DNA of 64,000 bases, taken from Clostridium muellerianum. GTDB lineage: Bacteria > Bacillota > Clostridia > Clostridiales > Clostridiaceae. The stretch lies in contig NZ_JABBNI010000022.1 in the NCBI RefSeq assembly GCF_012926525.1, positions 1 to 64,000 on the forward strand. The letters are read 5' to 3'. Shown one piece after another: positions 36,832 through 45,067 of this stretch. The notes under the pieces are model-generated. The model was not told where the DNA came from. It ran no database searches and saw only the letters and a program-made list of their open reading frames with translations. The position numbers and the translations under genes were made by a program. Within the stretch, counting starts at the first letter, position 1. The number at the start of each line of letters is the position of its first letter.

Positions 36832-36840
36832 AATTCTAAT

Positions 36841-36957
36841 AATATATTAAAATACTCAAACAATGTATCTTCTTCTGTAGATCAAACAGTTATATCTATT
36901 ACAGATGTATCTAATGCCACAAGTCAATTAGCACAGGGATCAATAGAACAAATTTGA
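36841..36957 (+). pseudogene. Fragment of a methyl-accepting chemotaxis protein
   Basis: An open frame without a start encodes SVDQTVISITDVSNATSQLA, then QGSIEQI and a stop. This is typical of the adaptation-helix part of an MCP signalling domain. Nothing else of the receptor remains. The copy at 33.4 kb has similar phrasing but is not identical. Confidence 0.6.
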
Positions 36958-37043
36958 TACAGTCTTTTCTACTACTAAATTATCCTTGAATTTGTAAATT
37001 TAAAAAATTATAATATATTTAGTATGTTATAAGGAGTATAAAA

Positions 37044-37247
37044 ATGAAATTTATTCTATGGCCTTTTAAAATAATTTTAAGCTTAATATCATCAATTATT
37101 ACTCTAACTGGTAAAGCTATTGGAATAATATTAGGTTTAGTTATAATGATATTGGGAATGGCCGCCACTGTTACTATAGTAGGTGGCATAATCGGTATAC
37201 CTCTAATTATATTTGGTCTTTTAATTTTAATAAAAAGTATATTCTAA
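37044..37247 (+). CDS. Small two-helix membrane protein
   Basis: A 67-residue, highly hydrophobic protein with two or three membrane segments (about 4-22, 24-42 and 44-66) and glycine-rich turns (TGKAIGIILG, TIVGGIIGIPLI). I do not recognise a named family, though similar small proteins are common in clostridia. AAGGAG precedes the ATG and a strong terminator follows, so it is very likely a real single gene. Confidence 0.7.
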   Translation: MKFILWPFKIILSLISSIITLTGKAIGIILGLVIMILGMAATVTIVGGIIGIPLIIFGLLILIKSIF

Positions 37248-37256
37248 ATTTTTATA

Positions 37257-37293
37257 AAGCTATTCATTAAAAAGCTTAATGAATAGCTTTTTT
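37257..37293 (+). terminator. Terminator of the small membrane-protein gene
   Basis: A 14-bp stem AAGCTATTCATTAA/TTAATGAATAGCTT with a short loop is followed by TTTT, ten nt after the stop codon at 37247. Confidence 0.88.
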
Positions 37294-37391
37294 CAATTTT
37301 TTAGTTAACAAAATGTTTTCTTGAATGAATAAAATACATATGTTAGAGTAAATATTATATGAGAAATAATAATTTTTTAGGAGGAATAGCA

Positions 37392-37766
37392 TTGAATAAA
37401 TTTTCTTATTATTTAAAGGATTGCTATGGCTTAGATAAGTTTTCAAAATACCTTTTAATTATTTCCTTTATTCTTTCATTAAACAAGCATATGGTAATAA
37501 TGGCAATAGTATTGGCAGCTTATGCTACCTGGAGAACTATTTCAAAAAATAGATATAAAAGATATCAGGAATTGCAAGGCTTTGAAAATAGTATTCTTAT
37601 AATTAAACAAATAATATATAGGTTTAAAATGAAAGTTAATGATTTTAAGTATTACAAAGTATTCAAGTGCCCTGAATGTTCTCAAAAACTTAGAGTTCCT
37701 AGGAAAAAGGGCAAAATACTAATTACATGCAAAAAATGTCATACTGAATTTCATGGTAGAACTTAA
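37392..37766 (+). CDS. Membrane protein with C-terminal zinc ribbon
   Basis: A 124-residue protein started at a TTG that GGAGG precedes at ideal spacing; an upstream ATG lacks a good site. The N-terminal half holds a hydrophobic segment (about 17-45: YLLIISFILSLNKHMVIMAI) followed by basic residues. The C terminus is a zinc ribbon with two CxxC pairs, KCPECSQKLRVPRKKGKI and TCKKCHTEF. The ribbon type resembles those that bind RNA or act in protein contacts; the role is unknown. Confidence 0.72.
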   Translation: MNKFSYYLKDCYGLDKFSKYLLIISFILSLNKHMVIMAIVLAAYATWRTISKNRYKRYQELQGFENSILIIKQIIYRFKMKVNDFKYYKVFKCPECSQKLRVPRKKGKILITCKKCHTEFHGRT

Positions 37767-37790
37767 TATAATGATTACATTGCGACACAA

Positions 37791-37922
37791 GTAACAGAAG
37801 AAACGTTAAGCTGTATTCCAAATTATATATGTTGTGCAGGAACACTCGCTTCATTTAAGAAGTTCTAATGTTCCTGCACAACATATATCATTCTTCATAC
37901 AGCTTAACGTTTCTTCTTACTT
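37791..37922. repeat. Long hairpin with two perfect 20-bp stems
   Basis: The outer stem pairs 37797-37816 with 37897-37916 (GAAGAAACGTTAAGCTGTAT and its complement). The inner stem pairs 37825-37844 with 37869-37888 (ATATATGTTGTGCAGGAACA and its complement). An 8 by 8 internal loop separates them, and the tip holds a CTTC...GAAG mini-hairpin. No protein is encoded. It may be a MITE-like element or a structured transcript end. Confidence 0.7.
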
Positions 37923-37991
37923 CAGTCTACATACATACTATTATCCCCATTATCTTAAAAGCGTAGCTTTCATAATAATTGCTTTTTATCC

Positions 37992-38204
37992 ATATATTTT
38001 AAGTTAGTTATTCTAATCACAACTTAATGCGCAGCCTGTAAGTAGTGGGTTTATTTCCAGTTTTCAATCTATGTGTTATATAGTGCCTTATTCGACTCTT
38101 TTCAATCCTCGCAATTCTATTATACTAAAAGAAATATTTTTTGCTTTATATGTCTATACTGAAGGCTTCCGCCTGAATTTTTAAGAGCTAAATTATAAAA
38201 TTAT
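37992..38204 (-). repeat. 213-nt dispersed repeat, copy 1
   Basis: The same sequence occurs in opposite orientation at 53426-53637. Landmarks shared by both are GGCGGAAGCCTTC, AACACATAGAT, GGAAATAAACC, TACTACTTACAGGCT-like and TTGTGATTAGAATAAC. There are no obvious terminal inverted repeats and no coding sequence. It ends 16 nt downstream of the proA stop. Confidence 0.8.
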
Positions 38205-38220
38205 TCAACATTTTTTCATC

Positions 38221-39477
38221 CTATTTTCTAGTTTGTCCCTGACCATATATAATATATTTCATGGTAGTCAACTGATCAAGTCCCATTGGACCTCTCGCAT
38301 GAAGTTTTTGAGTACTTATTCCTATTTCTGCTCCAAATCCAAATTCGCTTCCATCAGTAAAACGTGTAGATGCATTTACATATACCGCAGCTGCATCAAC
38401 TTCATTTAAAAACCTCTGGCTATTTTTATAGTTATTGGTAATTATAGCCTCAGAATGTTTCGTTCCATATTTATAAATATGATCCATAGCTTCATTCATA
38501 GAATTTACAACTTTTATTGCTAAAATTAAATTTAAATATTCGGTTTCCCAATCCTTTTCTTCTGCAGAAACTATATCTTTTATGTATTTTTCAGTTTCAC
38601 TGCATCCTCTTATTTCCACTTTTAAAGCTTTTAAAGTTTCTCCTAGCTTTGGTAAAAACTTAGGCGCAACATTTTTATGCACTAACAGAGTTTCCATGGC
38701 ATTACATACAGCAGGTCTTTGAGTTTTTGCATTAACCACTATATTTTCAGCCATTTCTAAGTCAGCATCCTCATCTACGTACACATGACAGTTTCCAACT
38801 CCAGTTTCAATTACAGGTACAGTGGAATTTTTAACTACATTTTGTATAAGGCCCGCTCCACCTCTTGGAATAAGCACATCTATGTACCCATTCAACTTCA
38901 TCATGCAGTTAACTCCTTCTCTGTCAGTAACTTCTATGAGCTCAATACTTCCCTTTGGAAGTCCTGATAGTTCTCCTGCCTTAATTATAGTATCTGCAAT
39001 AGCCTTATTAGAATTTATAGCCTCTTTTCCACCCCTAAGTATTACAGCATTTCCTGACTTTATACATAAAGCTGCTGCATCTACAGTAACATTAGGTCTT
39101 GCTTCATAAATAATTCCTACAACCCCAAGAGGCACCTTTACTTGATCTATTTGGAGATTATTTGGCCTCTTCCACATTTTTACCCCCTGACCTATAGGAT
39201 CATCCATGGAAGCAACATTTTTAAAACCTAATGCCATATCCTCTATTCTTTTATGATTTAAGGCTAATCTATCTAGTAATGCTTCAGTCATCCCACTGAT
39301 CTTTCCTTCTTTTAGATCTTTTTCATTTTCCTTTAATATAAAATCCTCATTTTTTATTAAAGCTTCACTCATACTAATTAGCGCCTTGTTTTTTTCTTCA
39401 GTACTCAAATAAGCAAGTTTTCTTGATGCTTCTTTAGCCTTTAAAGCTTTTTCTAGTATATAATTATTAATATCCAT
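38221..39477 (-). CDS. proA: Gamma-glutamyl phosphate reductase
   Basis: A 418-residue NADPH-dependent reductase that turns gamma-glutamyl phosphate into glutamate semialdehyde, the second step of proline synthesis. It shows the family phrases PLGVVGIIYEARPNVTVDAA, ILRGGKEAINSN, VIETGVGNCHVYVDEDAD, the catalytic Cys in RPAVCNAMETLLVH, and the C-terminal EFGFGAEIGISTQKLHARGP. The length is normal. It follows proB by 27 nt in one operon. GGGAG lies before the ATG. Confidence 0.96.
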   Translation of the reverse strand: MDINNYILEKALKAKEASRKLAYLSTEEKNKALISMSEALIKNEDFILKENEKDLKEGKISGMTEALLDRLALNHKRIEDMALGFKNVASMDDPIGQGVKMWKRPNNLQIDQVKVPLGVVGIIYEARPNVTVDAAALCIKSGNAVILRGGKEAINSNKAIADTIIKAGELSGLPKGSIELIEVTDREGVNCMMKLNGYIDVLIPRGGAGLIQNVVKNSTVPVIETGVGNCHVYVDEDADLEMAENIVVNAKTQRPAVCNAMETLLVHKNVAPKFLPKLGETLKALKVEIRGCSETEKYIKDIVSAEEKDWETEYLNLILAIKVVNSMNEAMDHIYKYGTKHSEAIITNNYKNSQRFLNEVDAAAVYVNASTRFTDGSEFGFGAEIGISTQKLHARGPMGLDQLTTMKYIIYGQGQTRK

Positions 39478-39504
39478 ACTCTTATTTCTCCCTCAACTTG
39501 TATT

Positions 39505-40632
39505 TTAAAATACAACCATGTTATTACAATGTATTATTTCATCATAATTTTTATATCCTAACTTATTCTCTATTTCATCTGTATTTAAAGCTTTAATTTG
39601 ATCAATTTCACCTGAGCTATAATTAGTTATTCCTCTTCCTACTTCTTTGCCCATAGAATTTTCTATAGATACAATTTGCCCCTGTTCAAAAAAACCTTCA
39701 ACAGTTACTACCCCTGTAGGTAAAAGGCTTTTATGATTATGAAAAATAGCATTAAAAGCTCCATCATCTACTACTAGCTTTCCCTTTGCATCAGTATTGA
39801 AAGTAATCCAATGTTTTCTAAGTGTAAGAGGATGTCTGCTTTGAGCAAACAAAGTACCTACTTCTTTTAAATTCACAATGTCCCTTATAACATTTTCCTG
39901 TCCACCATTTGCTATTACCATTGAAACACCAGCAGTAGTAGCGATCTTTGCCGCACTTACTTTAGTAGCCATACCTCCTGTACCTAGAGAAGAGCCCGCA
40001 CCTCCTGCACACTTTTCAATTTCTTCTGTAATTTCTTCAACTTCGTGTATGAGATTTGCATCAGTATTTGTTCTTGGATTACTATCATATAATCCTTCAA
40101 TATCTGAAAGTAAAATTAACAAATCTGCCTCAACAAAAGAAGCTACAGTTGCAGATAAAGTATCATTATCTCCAAACTTTATTTCGTCTACTATAATAGC
40201 ATCATTTTCATTTACTATAGGAATAGCGCCCATTTCTGCTAAAGCAAAAAATGTATTTCTTGCATTTAAAAATCTGGTTCTATGTGAAATATCATCCTTA
40301 GTTATGAGAATTTGTGCTGCTACCTTTCCATATTCCGAAAAAATCTTTTCATACATATGCATTAATATTCCCTGTCCTATAGCAGCTGCTGCTTGTTTTT
40401 CCGGAATTGTTTTTGGTCTGCTTTTAAGCCCTAACTTTCCTATTCCAGCTGCAATAGCACCAGATGTAACTAATATAACTTCTTTGCCTTCATTATGTAA
40501 ATCTGCTATTTGTCTTACAATTTTTTCAATTTGATTTAAATTTAAAAGACCACTCTTATGTGTTAAAGTAGAAGATCCAACTTTAATTACTATCCTTTTC
40601 ACATTTTTTAAATATTTTTCTCTAAGCTTCAT
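39505..40632 (-). CDS. proB: Glutamate 5-kinase
   Basis: A 375-residue kinase that phosphorylates glutamate at the start of proline synthesis. The amino-acid-kinase domain (about 1-260) has [47 protein letters not shown] and [15 protein letters not shown]. The C-terminal PUA domain (about 280-360) has [13 protein letters not shown] and [10 protein letters not shown]. The ribosome site before the ATG is weak, which is odd for a biosynthetic gene. proA follows directly. A leader of several hundred nt with possible long-range pairing lies upstream. Confidence 0.95.
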   Translation of the reverse strand: MKLREKYLKNVKRIVIKVGSSTLTHKSGLLNLNQIEKIVRQIADLHNEGKEVILVTSGAIAAGIGKLGLKSRPKTIPEKQAAAAIGQGILMHMYEKIFSEYGKVAAQILITKDDISHRTRFLNARNTFFALAEMGAIPIVNENDAIIVDEIKFGDNDTLSATVASFVEADLLILLSDIEGLYDSNPRTNTDANLIHEVEEITEEIEKCAGGAGSSLGTGGMATKVSAAKIATTAGVSMVIANGGQENVIRDIVNLKEVGTLFAQSRHPLTLRKHWITFNTDAKGKLVVDDGAFNAIFHNHKSLLPTGVVTVEGFFEQGQIVSIENSMGKEVGRGITNYSSGEIDQIKALNTDEIENKLGYKNYDEIIHCNNMVVF

Positions 40633-41203
40633 AATTTACTGGTTACAAAAATGTAACTTTAATCTGCTGCTTAAAATATAAACATATTACTCAATTTACT
40701 GAAAAACATACTATTTCATAGCTTAATTAGTTTGCCTATATTTGCAAAGTTTGCAGCAGACTTTTCACCACCTTCCTTATTTTTTTATCCAATGCCTCCC
40801 CTATGCTGTATACTAATTTTATCTATTAATGAACATGTAGCAACCACTGGATAAGCTTAACAACAATTTAATTGATATTAAACTTGATATACTTTTAAAT
40901 GTCTTTGCCTACACTTTAAATTTTCAAAATATTATACTTCGTAATTTTCTTTTCATATATAATAATATATATTTGTAAGTTCTGCAACTATATATACATA
41001 TTTTATTATATTTCTAAAGCACCATTTGTTACAAATTTCATTTCATATGAAAACTAACATTTTAAAGTATGCATCATTCTTCTAATACTTTATATGCAAT
41101 TTATTAATAAAATTTCACAAATAAAATAAACCATACTATATTTCTTCTAACTTTATAATATAAATATAGTACAGTTTATATATTGTGAATTTATACCTAT
41201 CTA
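40633..41203. other. AT-rich gap upstream of proB
   Basis: 571 nt without a gene. On the minus strand, TCTGCTGC (40753-40760) can pair with GCAGCAGA (40663-40670), enclosing about 80 nt, and GTTACAAAAATGTAAC forms a small hairpin (40642-40657) just before proB. I found no T-box AGGGTGGTACCGCG sequence. The rest, toward 41203, is plain AT-rich DNA. Confidence 0.35.
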
Positions 41204-42052
41204 TTATTGGGGTTTGCTTATAAACATTTGTGAAAACATATTACTGTAAGGCCCACCCTGTCTTATGCCTATTCCTATATGAGTAAAATCAGGATTTAAT
41301 ATATTTTTTCTATGACCTGGAGAATTCATCAATGCATTTTGAGCATTTTGAACACTTTGATTTCCTGCAATATTTTCACCGGCTGCAACATACTTTACCC
41401 CAAAGGATTTCATCATGTCAAAAGGACTTCCATACTTAGGTGAACTATGACTAAAATAATTATTGTCTATCATATCTTGAGCTTTAATTCTAGCAACATT
41501 GCATAGTTGAGTATCAATTTTTAATGCAGGCAGATTATTTTGAGCACGAGCATCATTTACCATCTTTATCATCTGCTGTTCTGAAGCACTTAAAGTATTG
41601 GAATTTGTTTTTGCACTTGGCGTTTTGGGTAAATTTGTACCCTGTGCCCCTCCACCAGTACTTCCTTGAGGTGCTGTTTGTGTATTATCAGGTGTAGATT
41701 GGGGTTTTTTATCATCTACTACTACAGCCTTACTCTGTTCTTTGGGTACAAAACCAATTGAATTATCGGGAAGTTTTACTGCATACCAATCTTGAACTTT
41801 ACTAACAACATCATAATAATTTCCTGAACTTGTTTTTTGCACTACAGCCGAATCATTAGAACAACCTCTTCTTATATTAGTGTTATCATCAGTTATTTTT
41901 ATTCTCTGAACATTATCTGTTCCATATGCTGAAGATTCTACTCCACCAATAGGCTGTGCTTTCTTTTGCGATGTTTGATTTTGTGTAGCTGAACATCCAA
42001 ATAAAGAAAGCGATAGTATACATATAGAAAAAATAGACATTTTCCTTTTCAC
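41204..42052 (-). CDS. SH3b-CAP domain lipoprotein
   Basis: A 282-residue exported protein. A lipoprotein signal (LSLSLFGCSA, lipidated Cys about residue 20) leads to an SH3b domain (about 48-110; TDDNTNIRRGCSNDSAVV, WYAVKLPDNSIGFVP), a Pro/Gln/Ser linker (about 112-155) and a C-terminal CAP/SCP domain of YkwD type (about 158-280) with MIDNNYFSHSSPKYGSPFDM, GENIAGNQS and NSPGHRKNIL. SH3b domains bind wall peptide; the CAP domain's biochemical role in bacteria is unsettled. The start is GTG, with AAAGGTGG at good spacing. It is monocistronic. Confidence 0.87.
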   Translation of the reverse strand: MKRKMSIFSICILSLSLFGCSATQNQTSQKKAQPIGGVESSAYGTDNVQRIKITDDNTNIRRGCSNDSAVVQKTSSGNYYDVVSKVQDWYAVKLPDNSIGFVPKEQSKAVVVDDKKPQSTPDNTQTAPQGSTGGGAQGTNLPKTPSAKTNSNTLSASEQQMIKMVNDARAQNNLPALKIDTQLCNVARIKAQDMIDNNYFSHSSPKYGSPFDMMKSFGVKYVAAGENIAGNQSVQNAQNALMNSPGHRKNILNPDFTHIGIGIRQGGPYSNMFSQMFISKPQ

Positions 42053-42397
42053 TGTATTTCCACCTTTCTTTCTAAATTTACTTTAACACTTGTAACTTAC
42101 AATATATTGGTTCAATTTCATAAAAAAGCATTAATAAATTCAACCTCATGCCAACTTTAAAATCACTTTATATTATTTAATGAGCATCTATATTATTAGT
42201 AGATATTATAAATTTTATTTAGGTAAATTTTTCACTTAATAAAAATTTTAAATTTAATTATGAAAATTTATCCACAACTATTTACATATTTTTAATTTGA
42301 AATTATTATATAACTATATATGTAATTATATATTTTATTTAATCAGTGTATTACGACAATTAATATACTAATATTTGTCATAAAAGGAGTTGTTTTC
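42053..42397. other. Divergent intergenic region
   Basis: 345 nt between the CAP lipoprotein gene and the plus-strand gene at 42398. It must carry both promoters but is so AT-rich that no single -10/-35 pair stands out. No structured RNA was seen. Confidence 0.35.
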
Positions 42398-42868
42398 ATG
42401 GAAAATGCTGAGAACATTGAAAATATTACCATTCACGCAAGAGAACCTTTAGTTTACCAAAGATCCAGAAGAAAAAGAGTTGCATTAAAAAGTGCTCGAG
42501 ACTATTTAGAATTTAATGAATTAATGAAAAAAGAGTTGAATACTTATGGAGAAAGAAGAACATCTGATGTCGCTGAACTAATAATGTTAGTAAAAAATGT
42601 TCTACTAATGACTTCAGATGATACAAATTTAGAAGCTATTAGTTATTCAAAGAATATAATACCCATAATAGATTATAGCTTTAATATTGAAAAAACAAAA
42701 TTGGATTTAGTTTTAGTTAAGGATTCAGAAATCTGCAAAAAAACTATAGCTTTTGGAAAATGTTCAGGTACATATATATGTGCTCATAAGATAAAAAATT
42801 CCAACTTATTAAGTATAGGTATTCCTTATTCAAACATACCAGGTTATACTATACATATAATTTATTAA
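42398..42868 (+). CDS. Hypothetical protein, 156 residues
   Basis: I do not recognise a family. The protein has no signal or membrane segment. A basic patch (YQRSRRKRVALKSARDY, about 25-41) is followed by an alpha/beta region that ends in aromatic and hydrophobic strands (TYICAHKIKNSNLL, GYTIHIIY). AAAGGAG lies at good spacing before the ATG. A second small gene follows after 29 nt, so they probably form an operon. Confidence 0.6.
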   Translation: MENAENIENITIHAREPLVYQRSRRKRVALKSARDYLEFNELMKKELNTYGERRTSDVAELIMLVKNVLLMTSDDTNLEAISYSKNIIPIIDYSFNIEKTKLDLVLVKDSEICKKTIAFGKCSGTYICAHKIKNSNLLSIGIPYSNIPGYTIHIIY

Positions 42869-42897
42869 TTTTAAAATAACAGAGTAGAGGTGTTATT

Positions 42898-43131
42898 ATG
42901 ACAAATGATGAGTTGTATAACCGTATAATGGTTATGCCAAGCGTTAAAAGTGCAGTGGCTTTTATAAAAGATTCCAATATAACTAAATCTGACTTAAGTA
43001 AATTATGTAAAAGATATAATATAATCATAGAAATTAAAGTTACCAAAGAAAAAATGATTGATATATTTATTAACTCTACACTTGGTGTGAAATTGAGAAA
43101 GAAAAAAATTAATAAATATAATACTAAATAA
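42898..43131 (+). CDS. Hypothetical small basic protein, 77 residues
   Basis: Unknown family. The predicted helical protein (IKDSNITKSDLSKLCKRYNI, a possible helix-turn-helix-sized unit) ends in a lysine-rich tail (RKKKINKYN). GAGGTG precedes the ATG. It follows the 156-residue gene closely in the same direction. A nucleic-acid-binding role would suit the charge pattern but is only a guess. Confidence 0.55.
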   Translation: MTNDELYNRIMVMPSVKSAVAFIKDSNITKSDLSKLCKRYNIIIEIKVTKEKMIDIFINSTLGVKLRKKKINKYNTK

Positions 43132-43228
43132 AAAAAGTTCTTATCATCAACTGGGGTTTTCTTCTTCCCCAGTACATACAACTTGTAATGTTCCTTATTA
43201 ATATTACAAATTATTGATATATTAAAAA

Positions 43229-43253
43229 GTTGTGCTAGCCAAACCAGCACAAC
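43229..43253 (-). terminator. Terminator of the tRNA-Gly gene
   Basis: GTTGTGCT pairs with AGCACAAC and TTTTT follows on the minus strand, 15 nt beyond the tRNA 3' end. Confidence 0.8.
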
Positions 43254-43267
43254 CTTTAATTACATTA

Positions 43268-43341
43268 TGGAGCGGGTGAAGGGAATCGAACCCTCGTAAC
43301 TAGCTTGGGAAGCTAGCACTCTACCATTGAGTTACACCCGC
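43268..43341 (-). tRNA. tRNA-Gly (anticodon CCC)
   Basis: On the minus strand all arms fold: acceptor GCGGGTG/CACCCGC, D arm ACTC/GAGT, anticodon stem CTAGC/GCTAG with loop TTCCCAA, and T arm with TTCGATT. The loop places CCC at positions 34-36, reading GGG. The 3' CCA is encoded. It stands alone with its own terminator. Confidence 0.95.
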
Positions 43342-43526
43342 ATAATAAAATTTATAATTTCACTAAACCTTTATGATACTTTAAATTTTACCATTTATAA
43401 CATCATGTGGTTCCATTTCATACATTAACATATTTAAATGCACAAAAAATTCTCCAGTTTCATGCTAAATTCTTTAAATATCACGTCATGACACGCCAGG
43501 ATCTGTATAAGTCTGTTTTTTAATTT

Positions 43527-43573
43527 AAAAAACTATGAAATTAAGATATTAATCCTATATTTCATAGTTTTTA
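43527..43573 (-). terminator. Terminator of larA
   Basis: AAAAAACTATGAAAT pairs with ATTTCATAGTTTTT around an AT-rich loop, 14 nt beyond the larA stop codon; a T-rich run follows on the minus strand. Confidence 0.75.
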
Positions 43574-43586
43574 TTATTAATTACTA

Positions 43587-44879
43587 TTATTTTATAAGCA
43601 TTGGTAGTGTATTTGCAGCATGAGGCATCAAATAAGTCTTAAGATTTTCTCCTTTTTCTTTATATACTATTTTTAAAGCTTCATCTACAGTTTTTACTAC
43701 AGTAATATTAGCATTTTTAACTAATTCTTGTTTAATATCTGATACCAAAATCACTTTAAATTTATAAGCAGTTTCACACATACAATATGCTATAAATTTC
43801 CCAATTGAGAAATTGTTCCTCACAAATCTTTCTCTATCTAAAATATTATCATAATTTAAAATTAAATCTTGAATTTCTTTTCCTCCTCCGAGACCTTCCC
43901 TGCATTGAAGTAGTGCAATTATATATCCACCTTCGTTTACTGCTTCTCTAGCATTAGTCAATGTTTTTGTAGCTTGATATAAATTTATATCCTTTGGATA
44001 TCCTCCTGAACTGGCAATTACCAAATCAGCTTTCTCCTTTATATTTACCCCATCTATGTTCTTTAAAATTTTCGTTCCCTGCTCATGAGCTGCTATATAG
44101 TTTCCTGCTACGGCAGCAGCTATTTCTCCTTCTGATCCCATTATTACATTAAACATAAAGGTTGGTCTTACAAAACTAGCTGCTTGAATCATATCCTGAT
44201 GTACAGGGTTATTTTCTGTACCTCCTGCATATACCCCATCTCTTATACTTTCTCCTAAGTTATCATTTAATGAAAGAGAATGATTCTTCATTATGGTTTC
44301 CGCGCCAGATATACCAGGTAAGATGCTTTTCTTTCCCCCTGAATAACCTGCAAGTAGATGATATACTATACCTCCTGTAATTACTATATGATCACATTCC
44401 ATAGCGATTTTATTTATATAAACAGAATTACCATATGTAGTTTCTCCAAGATATACTAAATTATCTTTGTCATAGCAATCATGATCTATAACCTGAAATC
44501 TTGAAGCAAGCTTTTCTCCAAGTAATTTTTCATGCTCTTCCCTTGTTTGTTTTCTGTGCGACCCCAATGCACTTATAAAAATTATATCTTTATCCAAAGC
44601 CCCACCAGAATTTATTTCTTCTACTATCTTATTTAAGTACTTATCCGTTTTCTGCCATGTTCTTGTAACATCTGGAATTACCACACATACTCTTTCACCT
44701 TGATGTACAAGTTCTCTAAGCCTAGCACTTCCTATAGGGTTTTCTAAAGCCTCTTTAATAATTTCATCTTCACTTTTTTCTTTCTTTAATCTATTAGATT
44801 CTATTACCCCAATTAAATTTTCTTCCTTTACACATACCTCTATGGATGTACTTCCATATTTCATTTCAACTCTTTTCAT
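43587..44879 (-). CDS. larA: Nickel-dependent lactate racemase family protein LarA
   Basis: A 430-residue cytosolic enzyme of the LarA family, which interconverts D- and L-lactate (or related 2-hydroxy acids) with the nickel-pincer cofactor. Visible family features are VCVVIPDVTR near residue 70, ISALGSHRKQTREEH, HDCYDKDNLVYLG, GGIVYHLLAGYSGGKKSILPGI (the lysine corresponding to the cofactor-attaching Lys lies in SGGKKS) and KNHSLSLN. No larB, larC or larE cofactor genes are next to it. The nik operon at 22.9-27.9 kb could supply its nickel. Substrates other than lactate are possible for distant family members. Confidence 0.88.
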   Translation of the reverse strand: MKRVEMKYGSTSIEVCVKEENLIGVIESNRLKKEKSEDEIIKEALENPIGSARLRELVHQGERVCVVIPDVTRTWQKTDKYLNKIVEEINSGGALDKDIIFISALGSHRKQTREEHEKLLGEKLASRFQVIDHDCYDKDNLVYLGETTYGNSVYINKIAMECDHIVITGGIVYHLLAGYSGGKKSILPGISGAETIMKNHSLSLNDNLGESIRDGVYAGGTENNPVHQDMIQAASFVRPTFMFNVIMGSEGEIAAAVAGNYIAAHEQGTKILKNIDGVNIKEKADLVIASSGGYPKDINLYQATKTLTNAREAVNEGGYIIALLQCREGLGGGKEIQDLILNYDNILDRERFVRNNFSIGKFIAYCMCETAYKFKVILVSDIKQELVKNANITVVKTVDEALKIVYKEKGENLKTYLMPHAANTLPMLIK

Positions 44880-45035
44880 TTTAAAATGCCCCCTTTTATT
44901 TAGCTTTCCATAAACTGATATACTTTAACTTTCACTTAAAGCTAATCAATTTCTTCCATAGCATCAATGGTGTTTTTCTATGGAAAATGGAGTTATTAAG
45001 AATATTATAAGACAAACTATCCATTCTGCATATAT

Positions 45036-45067
45036 AAAATGAGGCAATATTCTTATTGCCTCATTTT
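45036..45067 (-). terminator. Terminator of the SNF2 helicase gene
   Basis: AAAATGAGGCAATA pairs with TATTGCCTCATTTT around a four-base loop, overlapping the stop codon at 45066. Confidence 0.85.

Noticed and set aside
40633-41203. T-box riboswitch upstream of proBA
   Set aside because: The stretch AAGGTGGTGAAAAG on the minus strand recalls the T-box sequence but lacks the ACCGCG half, and no terminator/antiterminator pair follows.
43151-43172. Terminator of the plus-strand 77-residue gene
   Set aside because: CTGGGG/CCCCAG forms a stem, but no T run follows on the plus strand; on the minus strand the T run is 17 nt away. Its direction is uncertain, so I did not call it.
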